Notes under the pieces: generated by a model | The model's input: the letters and a program-made list of their open reading frames with translations, nothing else | What the model was told of the DNA's origin: nothing | Databases searched by the model: none | Origin: Blattabacterium cuenoti | GTDB taxonomy: Bacteria; Bacteroidota; Bacteroidia; Flavobacteriales; Blattabacteriaceae | Direction of reading: 5' to 3' | DNA: 64,000 bases | Assembly (NCBI RefSeq): GCF_014251635.1 | Contig: NZ_CP059194.1 | Coordinates: forward strand, 62,001 to 126,000 | Translations under genes and position numbers: made by a program | Shown here: positions 17,514 to 27,302 of the stretch, piece by piece | Position numbering within the stretch: position 1 is the stretch's first letter | Layout of the letters: the number at the start of each line of letters is the position of its first letter

Positions 17514-18200
17514 CTATTTTTTATCTTTAACAAAATTCATGATAGATTTATTAGATCCAAAAAGAGTTAATATATCTCCTTTTTGTAAAACAGTATCTCC
17601 TGTGACTAATCCTATGACTTTTCTTGTAGGAGTTCCTTTGGAAGACGTTGGGTTATTAATATCTCGTATCACGGTAATTAAAGAAACAGAATATTTTTGA
17701 GTTAATCTTAAACTTTTAACTGATTTTTCACTAAAAGAATATGGGGAAAAAACTTCTGCTATAGAATGTTTATTATCGACTCTAAAATAATCTAAAGCAT
17801 AATTAAAAGAGATTTGTTTAGTTAATCGAAATGCGGCATCTTGTTCTGGATGAATCACATCATTAATACCCATTGCTTCTAATATTGTATCATGAATTTT
17901 GGACAAAGATCTACTTACGATTCTCAAATTTTTGTATTTTTTTAGTATAGCTGTAGTTACTATTGAAGAGCCTTCGTTTTCTCCAATAGCTACAATTCCT
18001 AAATCTGCTTGTTGAATAGGTAATACTTTGTAAGCTGCTTCATTGTTAGCATCCATACATACTACATTTGCTATATGATCTTTTAATAAATCTACTTTTT
18101 CCATTTTATGATCTATACCAAATACTTCATGTCCATTATCTGTTAAATTAAGAGCTAAAGATCTTCCAAAATTTCCTAACCCAATAATTATAATTTTCAT
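17514..18200 (-). CDS. ktrA: Potassium uptake regulatory subunit (KtrA/TrkA type)
   Basis: This is a 228-residue protein with one RCK unit. The Rossmann nucleotide site reads IIIGLGNFGRSLALNL, followed by GIDHKMEKV, and an RCK_C domain occupies the last ~80 residues. The single-RCK size fits KtrA rather than the double-RCK E. coli TrkA. It gates the K+ channel subunit encoded immediately upstream on the same strand, 19 bp away. It is cytoplasmic and binds NAD(H) or ATP in characterised relatives. Confidence 0.9.
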   Translation of the reverse strand: MKIIIIGLGNFGRSLALNLTDNGHEVFGIDHKMEKVDLLKDHIANVVCMDANNEAAYKVLPIQQADLGIVAIGENEGSSIVTTAILKKYKNLRIVSRSLSKIHDTILEAMGINDVIHPEQDAAFRLTKQISFNYALDYFRVDNKHSIAEVFSPYSFSEKSVKSLRLTQKYSVSLITVIRDINNPTSSKGTPTRKVIGLVTGDTVLQKGDILTLFGSNKSIMNFVKDKK

Positions 18201-18219
18201 ATATATTTCTTAATCTTAA

Positions 18220-19968
18220 TTAATTGATAAGAATATTTCCTTTAGGATATCTGTAATAATGATGGGAACCAATTTTATTTTTCCTTAATAAACCAATCAT
18301 AACATTAAAAACTCCTATTCTTCCTAATAACATTAAAAGTATTAAAACTAATTTACTTCCATTTGACAAACTAGAAGTGATCCCTAAAGATAATCCTGCT
18401 GTAGAAAAAGCGGAAAAAACTTCAAAAGAAATAGATAAAATATCTTCTTTTGGATCCATGAAAATTATCAATAAAATGCTCATGTATATAACTATTATAG
18501 ATAACATAATAATTGAAAAAGACAATCTAATAGATTCCTGAGAGATTTCTTTTCTTTGAATTTCTAATCTATTTTTTCCTCTAGACAAAGAAATGATATT
18601 CATCAACGCTAATGCAAAAGTACTTGTTTTTATTCCACCTCCAGTAGAAGCTGGAGAAGCACCTATCCACATTAATAACATAGTAAAAAAAATAGTAACT
18701 GGGCTTAAAAGACTCATATTTAACACATGAAATCCAGCTGTTCTAGATGTAGCTGAAGAAAAAAACGAAACAATCCATTTTCCATGAAAAGAAGAATGTT
18801 CTGAAAGAGAACAATGATATTCACTTACATAATAAAAAATTGTTCCAAAAAAAAGCAAAAAAGAAGTTGTTAATATAACAACTTGTGTATTTAAAGTTAC
18901 TACATGTGCAGGACGCCTAAAACCTTCATCTTTAAAAATTTTTAAAAAATATTTTTTTACAGTTAACCATACATATGAAAAAAAATTGAATAAAATGTTA
19001 AAACCTATTCCACCTAATATTAATAAAAAAGCAATAATTAATTGAAATATATAATTAAATCTTACAGATTGTGAATATAGTCCTTGACTCAAGGTAGAAA
19101 ATCCACTATTACAAAAAGCAGATATAGAATGAAAAATAGAAAAAAACAAAATACTATCAGATTCTATTGTATTTTTATTTTTAATAGAAAAATAAATTAA
19201 TAAAGTACCAATAAATTCCACTGTTAGAGTAAACATAACTACTTTAACAGCTAAGCTAAGAACGTTACTCGTTGTTTTTGTATTTAAAAAATTACTAACA
19301 AAAATAGCTTCCTTAAAAGAAAATCCATCTCTAAAAAAGTAACTAAAAAAAGAAGTTATAGTTAAAATACCTAAACCTCCTAATTCTATTAATATAAGTA
19401 TAAATATTTTTCCTAAATATGTAAAATCTTTAGCTGTATCTAATACTACTAGCCCCGTCACACATACAGCACTAGTAGAAGTAAATAAAGCATCTATAAA
19501 TGATATTTTTTTTACTGTAGATGCAGGAAGCATTAATAAAATAGATCCTAAAAAAGATAAAAAAACAAAACTTATAATGAATATAAAAGCAGGATTATGA
19601 ATTTTAACGTATACTATTCGCATAAAATAAGTGACACGAATTAGTATATATAAAATTAAACTAATAAGCGTGGATATTTTTATATCTGCAGTTATCCTTC
19701 CATTATAAAAGAATGAAATTTTTACAAAAGAAAAAATAAGAGAAAGCGTCAATATCAAAAAGGATAAAAAAATCATAGACCTATAACCTTTTTCGATCCT
19801 TTTATCAAAAAGAATAAAAAAATGTAAAATACTTATTATTAATACAATACCTAAAAGAATTTCTACATTAAAAAATCGAAAGGTTTTCCATCCTAAAGAT
19901 AGAATTATATAAATAAATATAATTGGAGTAAACATATCCAAAAAATTTTGGAATCTAATTTGGATCAT
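18220..19968 (-). CDS. ktrB: Potassium uptake channel subunit (TrkH/KtrB family)
   Basis: This is a 582-residue membrane protein of the TrkH/KtrB superfamily of K+ transporters. Filter-region motifs recur four times in degenerate form: TSTSAVCVTGLVVLD, HSISAFCNSGFS, SATSRTAGFHVLN and SAFSTAGLSLG. An extra N-terminal block of hydrophobic helices (about residues 1-130) precedes the core. It is transcribed before ktrA as a two-gene unit for osmotic and K+ homeostasis. The 5' side faces a long non-coding gap. Confidence 0.9.
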   Translation of the reverse strand: MIQIRFQNFLDMFTPIIFIYIILSLGWKTFRFFNVEILLGIVLIISILHFFILFDKRIEKGYRSMIFLSFLILTLSLIFSFVKISFFYNGRITADIKISTLISLILYILIRVTYFMRIVYVKIHNPAFIFIISFVFLSFLGSILLMLPASTVKKISFIDALFTSTSAVCVTGLVVLDTAKDFTYLGKIFILILIELGGLGILTITSFFSYFFRDGFSFKEAIFVSNFLNTKTTSNVLSLAVKVVMFTLTVEFIGTLLIYFSIKNKNTIESDSILFFSIFHSISAFCNSGFSTLSQGLYSQSVRFNYIFQLIIAFLLILGGIGFNILFNFFSYVWLTVKKYFLKIFKDEGFRRPAHVVTLNTQVVILTTSFLLFFGTIFYYVSEYHCSLSEHSSFHGKWIVSFFSSATSRTAGFHVLNMSLLSPVTIFFTMLLMWIGASPASTGGGIKTSTFALALMNIISLSRGKNRLEIQRKEISQESIRLSFSIIMLSIIVIYMSILLIIFMDPKEDILSISFEVFSAFSTAGLSLGITSSLSNGSKLVLILLMLLGRIGVFNVMIGLLRKNKIGSHHYYRYPKGNILIN

Positions 19969-20401
19969 GATTTTCTATGAAATACTTTTTTATTTTTTAT
20001 AATATGTTTATTTCTCTTTCTTTGTTCTTTGATAAAATTTTTTCAGTACATTGAAATATAAATTATATCATGCTTTCCCCATTCTATCTAAATTCAGTAA
20101 CATTCTGGTAAAATAAACAATTTTATTTTGAATCACAGCATATGCTACTATAATACTTCATGTCATACACACGCACTTACACGACGTTTCTTACACTTAC
20201 TTTACTTTAAATAAAAAATTAACGTAAAATAATGGCTTTTTATTGTATTGAAACTATACTTACTACGCTAGTAAATCGTAAGAATTTTATTAGGGGAACA
20301 GGGGTTTCTTTAAATTTAAAAAAAGTACATTGTTTTTTGTTCAATAATAAATAGTGAATAAACTATTTATTATTCATAGTTTTTTAAAAAAATTATGTAT
20401 T
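19969..20401. other. 433-bp intergenic region, no recognised gene
   Basis: This gap between ktrB and tsaB is long for such a compact genome. The part at about 20150-20310 is visibly less AT-rich than its surroundings and holds repeated CTTAC/TTACAC words (for example 20176-20206). A possible short reading frame runs 20232-20354 on + (40 codons, start MAFYCIETILTTL); it has no convincing ribosome-binding site and resembles nothing I know. I checked for tmRNA, RNase P RNA, SRP RNA and tRNA signatures on both strands and saw none. A strong AT hairpin closes it at 20343-20374. Confidence 0.6.
20343..20374. terminator. Perfect 13-bp hairpin, possible terminator
   Basis: AATAATAAATAGT (20343-20355) pairs with ACTATTTATTATT (20362-20374) around a 6-base loop. 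On + it is followed five bases later by a T-run (20380-20385), which suggests termination of a rightward transcript from the gap. On - it lies just after the tsaB stop. The stem is almost all A-T, so strength is uncertain. Confidence 0.5.
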
Positions 20402-21043
20402 TCATAAATAAAAAGGAACAAATTTTTCTACATTATTGAATTTTTTTTTACAAAATTTTTTGTAAGAAATGAGAGACATATCCATTGCAGATGGCATTTT
20501 ATATGAACATTCATTTTTATTTACAAGAAAAAATAATTTCTTATATATGAGAGGGTAATTTCCAATAAAATAGACTTTTTCATTTTTTGAAAAATGTTTA
20601 AAAAAATCATCATCCAATTTTTTTATCCTGATAGGGCTCAATCTTTCTTTTGATTCATTAAATAATGATGTATAGAAAAAATCAGATTTAGCATGTATCA
20701 TGGGAATCAAAAATCCTTTTTTTATGTTTATTTTATAACTCATAATTGTCAATGTATCTATAGATAACAAAGGAATATCTAAAGCACAACATAAACCTCT
20801 AGCAGCGGATGCTCCTATTCTCAAAGAAGTATAAGACCCCGGCCCTTTGCTAACACAGATAGACTTTAAATCCTGAAAATGAATTCCGGAAATATTTATA
20901 ACGTACTGTATAAATGTATGTAATTTTTCTGAGTGAAAATATTTTTCCGAACATTCTTCTACAGAAGCTAAACATATTCCGTTTTTAGCAATACTGACTG
21001 AACAATTTTTAGTAGAAGTTTCTATATTTAGTATTAAAGACAT
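20402..21043 (-). CDS. tsaB: tRNA threonylcarbamoyladenosine biosynthesis protein TsaB
   Basis: This 213-residue protein of the TsaB (YeaZ) family has an ASKHA fold. It begins LILNIETSTKNCSVSIAKNG and contains the family block SICVSKGPGSYTSLRIGASAARGL. TsaB scaffolds TsaD for t6A37 modification of ANN-decoding tRNAs, an essential step. It diverges from nadE across 40 bp. The length is close to the usual ~220. Confidence 0.9.
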   Translation of the reverse strand: MSLILNIETSTKNCSVSIAKNGICLASVEECSEKYFHSEKLHTFIQYVINISGIHFQDLKSICVSKGPGSYTSLRIGASAARGLCCALDIPLLSIDTLTIMSYKINIKKGFLIPMIHAKSDFFYTSLFNESKERLSPIRIKKLDDDFFKHFSKNEKVYFIGNYPLIYKKLFFLVNKNECSYKMPSAMDMSLISYKKFCKKKFNNVEKFVPFYL

Positions 21044-21083
21044 ATTAAAATGTTTATAATGGTATTCAAACTAAAATAAAATA

Positions 21084-21869
21084 ATGAAAGAAAAAAAAGT
21101 AATTAGACATATTGTTTCCTGGTTGAAAGAATATATTCAAAAATCTAAATCTAATGGCTTTATTCTTGGAATATCTGGAGGAATAGATTCTTCAGTAGTA
21201 TCTTATTTAGTGTCTATGACTAAGTTTCCTACTATCATATTAGAAATGCCTATTATGGAAAATAGAAAAAATATTTTGTCTATAAAACATGCAAATTTTT
21301 TGAAAAAAAAATTTTCAAACGTTCATTATCTTGAAAAAGATTTGTCTGCTTTATTTACAACCTTTTGTCATATAACTCATGACGTTAAAAATTCTAAACT
21401 TTCTTTAGCGTTAGCTAATGTAAAATCCCGTATTCGTATGTTGACTTTATATTATTATGCTAATATTAAAAATTATCTTGTTGTTGGAACTGGAAATAAA
21501 GTGGAAGATTTTGGAGTGGGTTTTTTTACAAAATATGGAGATGGAGGTGTAGATTTACATCCTATAGCTGATTTGACTAAAAGTGAAGTACGTTTTTTAG
21601 CTAAAAAATTAAATATTATTGATGAAATTCAAAAAGCAAAGCCAACGGATGGACTTTGGGATGATCATAGATCGGATGAAGATCAATTAGGAGCTACTTA
21701 TGAGGAACTAGAATGGGCAATGAAAATGGAAATTATGAAAAAAAAAGATGATACTTTATCCGATATAGAATACAAAATTTTAAAAAAATATCAAATTTTA
21801 CATCAAAAAAATATACATAAGATGATTCCTATTCCTATATGTAAAATTCCTGATGATATTAAAAAATGA
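21084..21869 (+). CDS. nadE: NH3-dependent NAD+ synthetase
   Basis: This is a 261-residue NAD synthetase without a glutaminase domain. The ATP pyrophosphatase P-loop is ISGGIDSSVVSYL (about residue 31 on). Other conserved blocks are VGTGNKVEDFGVGFFTKYGDGGVDLHPIADLTKSEV and the KPTDGLWDDHRSDEDQLG stretch. It adenylates and amidates nicotinate adenine dinucleotide to NAD+ using ammonia. It is transcribed away from tsaB; folE follows after 103 bp. Confidence 0.94.
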   Translation: MKEKKVIRHIVSWLKEYIQKSKSNGFILGISGGIDSSVVSYLVSMTKFPTIILEMPIMENRKNILSIKHANFLKKKFSNVHYLEKDLSALFTTFCHITHDVKNSKLSLALANVKSRIRMLTLYYYANIKNYLVVGTGNKVEDFGVGFFTKYGDGGVDLHPIADLTKSEVRFLAKKLNIIDEIQKAKPTDGLWDDHRSDEDQLGATYEELEWAMKMEIMKKKDDTLSDIEYKILKKYQILHQKNIHKMIPIPICKIPDDIKK

Positions 21870-21940
21870 AAATTTTGTTATTTATTTGTATATATATAAA
21901 TCAATGTAAAATAAAATAGATTATAACAGAATCGTTTTCG

Positions 21941-21948
21941 TAATTTTG
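21941..21948 (+). promoter_or_regulatory. Bacteroidota-type -7 element upstream of folE
   Basis: TAATTTTG matches TAnnTTTG and lies 24 bases before the folE ATG, giving a short leader. I find no good -33 TTG at 19-20 bases upstream, so the assignment is tentative. Confidence 0.3.
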
Positions 21949-21972
21949 TTTTTCATGGATTAAGTTTATGCT

Positions 21973-22665
21973 ATGATGGAAGAAAAACATAAAAAAATTT
22001 TAAAAAAAGAAAAATTTACTCAAAAATCTAATTCTATTTTTAATCATTCAATTAATACAGATACAACTTTACAAAATAATGTTTTGTTTATGACTGATGA
22101 AGAAAAGATTGAAAAAATAAAAAAACATTTTTTTCAAATTATGAAAATTTTAGGTTTAGATATGAATGATGATAGTTTGCGTAAAACTCCTAAACGAGTA
22201 GCAAAAATGTTTATACAAGAAATATTTAGTGGTCTTAACCCAAAGAATATCCCTGATTTTTCTATTTTCGAGAATAAATATAAATATAATCAAATGTTAA
22301 TAGAAAAAAATATAACAGTTTACTCCACTTGTGAACATCATTTTCTTCCTATTGTAGGAAAAGCTCATGTAGGTTATATTTCTAATGGAAAAGTTGTAGG
22401 CCTTTCTAAAATTAATAGAATTGTAAATTTTTATGCAAAAAGACCACAAGTTCAAGAACGTTTAACTATGCAAATTGTTCAATCTTTACAAGATATGCTA
22501 GAAACACAAGATGTTGCTTGTGTTATAGAAGCAAAACATTTATGTGTAAATTCTCGTGGAATTAGAGATACTGACAGTAAGACTATAACTACTGAGTTAA
22601 TAGGATCTTTTAAAAAGAATTCAGAGATTCGGAAAGAATTTTTGCATTATATTGGAATTTCTTAA
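21973..22665 (+). CDS. folE: GTP cyclohydrolase I
   Basis: This 230-residue FolE converts GTP to 7,8-dihydroneopterin triphosphate, the first step of folate synthesis. Zinc and active-site motifs are visible: TVYSTCEHHFLPIVGKAHVGYI, LSKINRIVNFYAKRPQVQERLT and the late AKHLCVNSRGIRDTDSKT. The N-terminal ~35 residues are variable and polar. Two adjacent ATG codons (21973 and 21976) are possible starts. cysS begins 8 bp downstream. Confidence 0.95.
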   Translation: MMEEKHKKILKKEKFTQKSNSIFNHSINTDTTLQNNVLFMTDEEKIEKIKKHFFQIMKILGLDMNDDSLRKTPKRVAKMFIQEIFSGLNPKNIPDFSIFENKYKYNQMLIEKNITVYSTCEHHFLPIVGKAHVGYISNGKVVGLSKINRIVNFYAKRPQVQERLTMQIVQSLQDMLETQDVACVIEAKHLCVNSRGIRDTDSKTITTELIGSFKKNSEIRKEFLHYIGIS

Positions 22666-22673
22666 ATGAAAAA

Positions 22674-24158
22674 ATGAAGGAAAAAAATTTTCTAGAAAAA
22701 AATCGAAATCATCTAAAAATATATAATTCTTTAACAGGAAAAAAAGAATTTTTTCAGCCTATTCATAAGGAATATGTAGGAATTTATGTATGTGGTCCTA
22801 CAGTTTATAATCACTTACATTTGGGAAATTGTAGAACTTTTATATCATTTGACATTGTTTTTCGTTATTTAAAACATTTGGGATATAAAGTTCGTTATGT
22901 AAGAAATATTACTGATGTTGGACATTTAGAAAATGAAAACCACGATGTAGAAGATAAAATTTCTAAAAAATCTCGTATAGAAAAACTTGAACCTATGGAA
23001 ATAGTTCAAAAATACACTCTTTCATTTCATAATTTATTGAACGTTTTAAATGTATTACCTCCAAGTATAGAACCTACAGCAACAGGTCATATTATAGAAC
23101 AAATAGATATGATTCAAGAATTAATTGCCAAAAAATTAGCATACGAAATAAATGGATCTGTATATTTCGATTTAAAAGAATATAGAAAATTATATCCTTA
23201 TGGTGTGATTAGTAAAAATAAAATTGATGAACTTTCTCATAATAAATTAAAATTTTTAGAAGAAAAACGTGGATATCAGGATTTTTCTCTTTGGAAAAAA
23301 GCTTATGATAGTCATATTATGAATTGGAATTCTCCATGGGGAAAAGGATTTCCAGGGTGGCATATAGAATGCACTACTATGAGTACAAAATATTTAGGAG
23401 AGACTTTTGATATTCATGGTGGAGGAATAGATCTAAAATTTCCTCATCATGAATGCGAGTTAGCACAAGCGATAGGAGTTTATAATCAAAGTAATTTTGC
23501 ACATTATTGGATGCATACTAATATGCTAACTTTAAATGGGAATAAAATGAGCAAATCTACAGGAAATTTTCTGGAGTTAAAAGATATTATTCACGATAAA
23601 ATTTGTGGAAAAACCTTTTTTCCTAGTATTTTTAGATTTTACATTCTGCAATCTCATTATAGAAATGTTATAAATTTTTCCAGTAAAGGGCTTATGGATG
23701 CTGAAAAAGTATATTATCGAATAATGAAAGCAATAGAGATGTTAAAAAATTTTGAACCTAAAACATCCAAAAAAACATTAAAAAATCACAATATTTTTAA
23801 TATTCATCATTGGATAAATAATTGTTATCAAGCGATTAATGATGATTTTAATCTTCCTTTATTAATTACTTATTTATTTCAAGCTTCTATGCATATTATT
23901 AATAATTCTCTTCATGATATAGATATATATTATGTTAATTTATTAAAAAAATATATGATTTATTTTGTTTTTGATATTTTAGGAATTCAAGAAATCAATC
24001 ATGATGAAGAAAATTCTAAAAATTTTAAAATACTTGTAGAGAGATTAATCAAACTTCGTATAGAGATAAGAAAAGAAAGAAATTGGATAATTTCAGATAA
24101 AATTAGACAAGAGCTCTCTTACATAGGTATTTCATTACATGATGAAAAAACGTTTTAA
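22674..24158 (+). CDS. cysS: Cysteinyl-tRNA synthetase
   Basis: This is a 494-residue class I synthetase. The HIGH-type motif reads HLHLGN within VCGPTVYNHLHLGNCRTF. KMSKS is exact (GNKMSKSTGNF). Zinc ligands are seen in YVCGPT, WHIECTTMS and the FPHHECELAQ block. The C-terminal helical anticodon domain is complete and AT-rich. It follows folE closely and is convergent with the metB-like gene, leaving a 10-bp gap. Confidence 0.96.
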   Translation: MKEKNFLEKNRNHLKIYNSLTGKKEFFQPIHKEYVGIYVCGPTVYNHLHLGNCRTFISFDIVFRYLKHLGYKVRYVRNITDVGHLENENHDVEDKISKKSRIEKLEPMEIVQKYTLSFHNLLNVLNVLPPSIEPTATGHIIEQIDMIQELIAKKLAYEINGSVYFDLKEYRKLYPYGVISKNKIDELSHNKLKFLEEKRGYQDFSLWKKAYDSHIMNWNSPWGKGFPGWHIECTTMSTKYLGETFDIHGGGIDLKFPHHECELAQAIGVYNQSNFAHYWMHTNMLTLNGNKMSKSTGNFLELKDIIHDKICGKTFFPSIFRFYILQSHYRNVINFSSKGLMDAEKVYYRIMKAIEMLKNFEPKTSKKTLKNHNIFNIHHWINNCYQAINDDFNLPLLITYLFQASMHIINNSLHDIDIYYVNLLKKYMIYFVFDILGIQEINHDEENSKNFKILVERLIKLRIEIRKERNWIISDKIRQELSYIGISLHDEKTF

Positions 24159-24168
24159 CACACTTATT

Positions 24169-25320
24169 TTATTTTAAGGCTTGATCAAGATCCTCTATAA
24201 GATCTTCTACGTTTTCTATACCAATAGATAAACGAATAAGGGAATCTTGTATTCCTGCATTAATTCTGACTTCTAATGGTGTAGATTTGTGAGTCATAGT
24301 AGCTGGATGACAAATCAGACTTTTTGTTCCGCCTAAACTTTCTGCTAACTTAAATACTTTAGTGGAAGTTACTACTTTTTTTGCTGATTCTATTGTATTT
24401 TTTTTAAGACTAAAAGAAACAATTCCTCCAAAATATCGTTGTTGTTTTACTGCAATAAAATGATTTTTATGATGGGATAATCCAGGATAATAAACTTTAT
24501 CTATTTCAGAATTCTTTTCATTTTTTAAAAAAGAAGCGATTTGAAATGCATTTTGAGATTGTTTTTTTATACGTAAATATAATGTTTGGCTTCCTCTTAT
24601 AGTTAACCAACAATCAATAGGTGATAAAACCCCTCCAGTTGTGTTTTGAATGTATTTCAATTTTTCATATAAATCTGTATTTTTTACAGTAACTAATCCA
24701 GCTAGCACATCTGAATGTCCTGCTAAATATTTTGTAGCACTATGAACTACTATATCGGATCCTAATTTCAAAGGATTTTGAATAGCAGGAGAAGCAAAAG
24801 TATTATCTACAACAACTAAAATAGTTGGATTTTTCTTTTTAGATTGCTTACTAATAAATTCTATATCGGATATTTTTAACGTAGGATTGGTAGGGGATTC
24901 CAGCCAAACTAATTTTGTACTATCAGAAATAGCAGAAATAGTTTTTTCTGCATCTGTTGTATCCACAAATTTAGTATTAATTCCTAATTTTTTATACAAA
25001 TTTAGTAAACGAAATGTTCCTCCATAAATATCATCTACAGCTACTATTTCGTCTCCACATTTTAGCAATTTTAAAACAGCATCCACAGATGCTAATCCAG
25101 AAGAAAATGCTAAACTAGCACAACCATATTCCAAATTAGTTATTAAGTTTTCTAATATTTTTCTTGTAGGATTATTGGTTCTAGTATAATCAAATCCTTT
25201 ATGAACACCAGGAGCTTCCTGTACGTAAGTAGAAGTTTGATATATTGGTGTAGATATTGCTCCCGTAAGAGGATCAGATAAAATGTTTTGAATAAGCTTT
25301 GTTTCTTCCTTCATCGTCAT
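24169..25320 (-). CDS. metB: Cystathionine gamma-synthase/gamma-lyase (PLP enzyme)
   Basis: This is a 383-residue Cys/Met metabolism PLP enzyme. The cofactor lysine lies in VVHSATKYLAGHSDV. The PLP phosphate and substrate regions YTRTNNPTR and SSGLASVDAVL are intact, as is the C-terminal ESLGGTKSLICHPATMTH. The sequence alone cannot separate gamma-synthase (methionine path) from gamma-lyase (cysteine path). In a nutritional symbiont either would support sulfur amino-acid supply. Confidence 0.85.
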   Translation of the reverse strand: MTMKEETKLIQNILSDPLTGAISTPIYQTSTYVQEAPGVHKGFDYTRTNNPTRKILENLITNLEYGCASLAFSSGLASVDAVLKLLKCGDEIVAVDDIYGGTFRLLNLYKKLGINTKFVDTTDAEKTISAISDSTKLVWLESPTNPTLKISDIEFISKQSKKKNPTILVVVDNTFASPAIQNPLKLGSDIVVHSATKYLAGHSDVLAGLVTVKNTDLYEKLKYIQNTTGGVLSPIDCWLTIRGSQTLYLRIKKQSQNAFQIASFLKNEKNSEIDKVYYPGLSHHKNHFIAVKQQRYFGGIVSFSLKKNTIESAKKVVTSTKVFKLAESLGGTKSLICHPATMTHKSTPLEVRINAGIQDSLIRLSIGIENVEDLIEDLDQALK

Positions 25321-25349
25321 AGTTAGTTATGAAATTTCATTATTGTATG

Positions 25350-25357
25350 CAAATGTA
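25350..25357 (-). promoter_or_regulatory. -7 promoter element for the metB-like gene
   Basis: On the minus strand the sequence is TACATTTG (TAnnTTTG), about 30 bases before the ATG at 25320. A TTG lies about 15 bases further upstream, shorter than the usual -33 spacing. Confidence 0.35.
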
Positions 25358-25428
25358 CTAAAAATGAAAATACAATTTTTGAAAAAAAATTTTTTTCTAT
25401 AAAAACAATATTTTTTTTGGAAAAAATA

Positions 25429-25436
25429 TAAATTTG
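25429..25436 (+). promoter_or_regulatory. -7 promoter element for the ATP synthase operon
   Basis: TAAATTTG matches the TAnnTTTG element and lies 25 bases before the atpB ATG, in the 141-bp divergent gap. No clear -33 TTG with ideal spacing is seen in the poly-A/T tract upstream. Confidence 0.4.
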
Positions 25437-25461
25437 TCTCCTATTTTTCGATTTTCAGTAA

Positions 25462-26550
25462 ATGATTTCAAAAAAGATAATATATTTATTATTCTTTTTT
25501 TTATTTTTATTTTTTGAATCTTCTGCTTCTAATTCTAATCAAAATCAAAAAAAGAATGAAAAAAATGAAAATAAAAATCAAGAAAATATAGCTAATATTA
25601 TTTTGGATCATGTAAGTGATTCTCATGAATGGCATGTTGCAGGGACTCACAATCGGGGAATTATTTTTTCTTTACCAGTTATTTTATGGAATAATGGATT
25701 AGAAATTTTTTCTTCCTCTACATTTTCATCTCATAATGTGGTAAAAGGAAAATATGGGTATTATAAGATGTTTCGAGGAAAAATATATAAGACTAATTAT
25801 CTTGGATTGTTATATATAAATCCAAAAGGAATTCCAAAAAATGATAAACCTTGGGATTTTTCTGTTACAAAAAATGTGGTATCCATTTTTATATCCTCTT
25901 TTTTGTTGTCTTATATTTTTATAAGAATGAAACGTAGTTATACTAATTATCAAACTAAATGGAGTTTAGGTATTTTTTTAGAATTCTTAATTTTATTTAT
26001 ACGGGATGAAATTGCAATTCCTAATATTGGAAATAAAAAATATAAAATATTTTTCCCTTTTTTGTTAACATCCTTTTTTTTTATATTAATTAACAATTTA
26101 TTAGGTCTTATTCCAGGGTTTTCAAATGTTACAGGAAACATTAACATTACATTAATGTTAGCAGTTATGACTTTTATTGTGAGTAATACAAATGCAAATT
26201 TAAGTTATTGGAAACATATTTTTTGGATGCCAGGAATTCCAATGGGAATTAGATTGTTATTAGCGCCTATCGAATTTATTGGAATTTTTATCCGTCCATT
26301 AACTTTATGTATTCGGTTGTTTGCTAATATTACTGCTGGACATATAATTATTTTAAGTTTTATTTGTCTCATTTTTATTTTCAAAAGTTTTTTCATCGCT
26401 GGTTTTTCCATAATTTTTGGTTTTTTTATTTCTATGTTAGAAATTATGGTGGCCTTTTTACAAGCTTTTATTTTTACAACTTTGTCTGCCTTACTTATAG
26501 GAATGTCTGTTAAAAATTATGACCATGATCATGATAATGAAACGCATTAA
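25462..26550 (+). CDS. atpB: ATP synthase F0 subunit a
   Basis: This 362-residue subunit a carries the essential arginine in LCIRLFANITAGH, on the helix facing the c-ring. A signal-like N-terminal segment and a hydrophilic ~130-residue extension containing HEWHVAG precede the conserved helices, which is usual in Bacteroidota. The C-terminal helices (MLEIMVAFLQAFIFTTLSALLIG) are complete. It is the first gene of atpBEFHAG. Confidence 0.96.
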   Translation: MISKKIIYLLFFFLFLFFESSASNSNQNQKKNEKNENKNQENIANIILDHVSDSHEWHVAGTHNRGIIFSLPVILWNNGLEIFSSSTFSSHNVVKGKYGYYKMFRGKIYKTNYLGLLYINPKGIPKNDKPWDFSVTKNVVSIFISSFLLSYIFIRMKRSYTNYQTKWSLGIFLEFLILFIRDEIAIPNIGNKKYKIFFPFLLTSFFFILINNLLGLIPGFSNVTGNINITLMLAVMTFIVSNTNANLSYWKHIFWMPGIPMGIRLLLAPIEFIGIFIRPLTLCIRLFANITAGHIIILSFICLIFIFKSFFIAGFSIIFGFFISMLEIMVAFLQAFIFTTLSALLIGMSVKNYDHDHDNETH

Positions 26551-26790
<240 letters not shown>

Positions 26791-26802
26791 AAAAAAATAC
26801 CA

Positions 26803-27291
26803 ATGGATTTAGTAACTCCTTCTATTGGACTAATTGTTTGGCATACTATAATATTTATAATACTCATGCTTTTCCTTTCAAAATTCGCTTGGAAGCCAAT
26901 AATGAATTTTATAGACCAAAGAGAGGAAGAAATTAAAATATCTATTGAAAAAGCTGATCAAATGAAAAAAGAATTAAAACATATAGAAGATAAAAAAAAT
27001 AGAATTTTAAAGAAAACCCATGAGAAAAGAGACATGATCTTAAAAGAAGCTATTCAAATCGGAGAAAAAATAAAATTAAAAGCTAAAGAAGAAGGAATGA
27101 TAGAAAAAAGAAGAATTATAGAAGAAACAAAAAAAAATATTCAAATAGAAAAAGAAGTTGAACTTTATAAGTTAAAAAATAAAATAGGAGATATTTCTAT
27201 TCGTATATCCGAAAAAATATTAAAAAAAGAGTTAGATCAAGTAGATAAACAAGATGAATTTATAAAAAAATTAGTAGATAAATTGTACTAA
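26803..27291 (+). CDS. atpF: ATP synthase F0 subunit b
   Basis: This 162-residue stator subunit has a single N-terminal membrane helix (LIVWHTIIFIILMLFLSKFAWKP), then a long charged Lys/Glu coiled coil to the C-terminus. It links the a subunit to F1 through delta. Position and size are standard. Confidence 0.95.
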   Translation: MDLVTPSIGLIVWHTIIFIILMLFLSKFAWKPIMNFIDQREEEIKISIEKADQMKKELKHIEDKKNRILKKTHEKRDMILKEAIQIGEKIKLKAKEEGMIEKRRIIEETKKNIQIEKEVELYKLKNKIGDISIRISEKILKKELDQVDKQDEFIKKLVDKLY

Positions 27292-27302
27292 TTTTAGTAA
27301 AA

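Noticed and set aside
20232-20354. 40-codon frame in the ktrB-tsaB gap
   Set aside because: There is no ribosome-binding site, no recognisable similarity, and its stop falls inside the hairpin. It is mentioned only within the gap description.
19969-20401. tmRNA, RNase P RNA or SRP RNA in the long gap
   Set aside because: None of the conserved core sequences or tRNA-like ends are visible on either strand.
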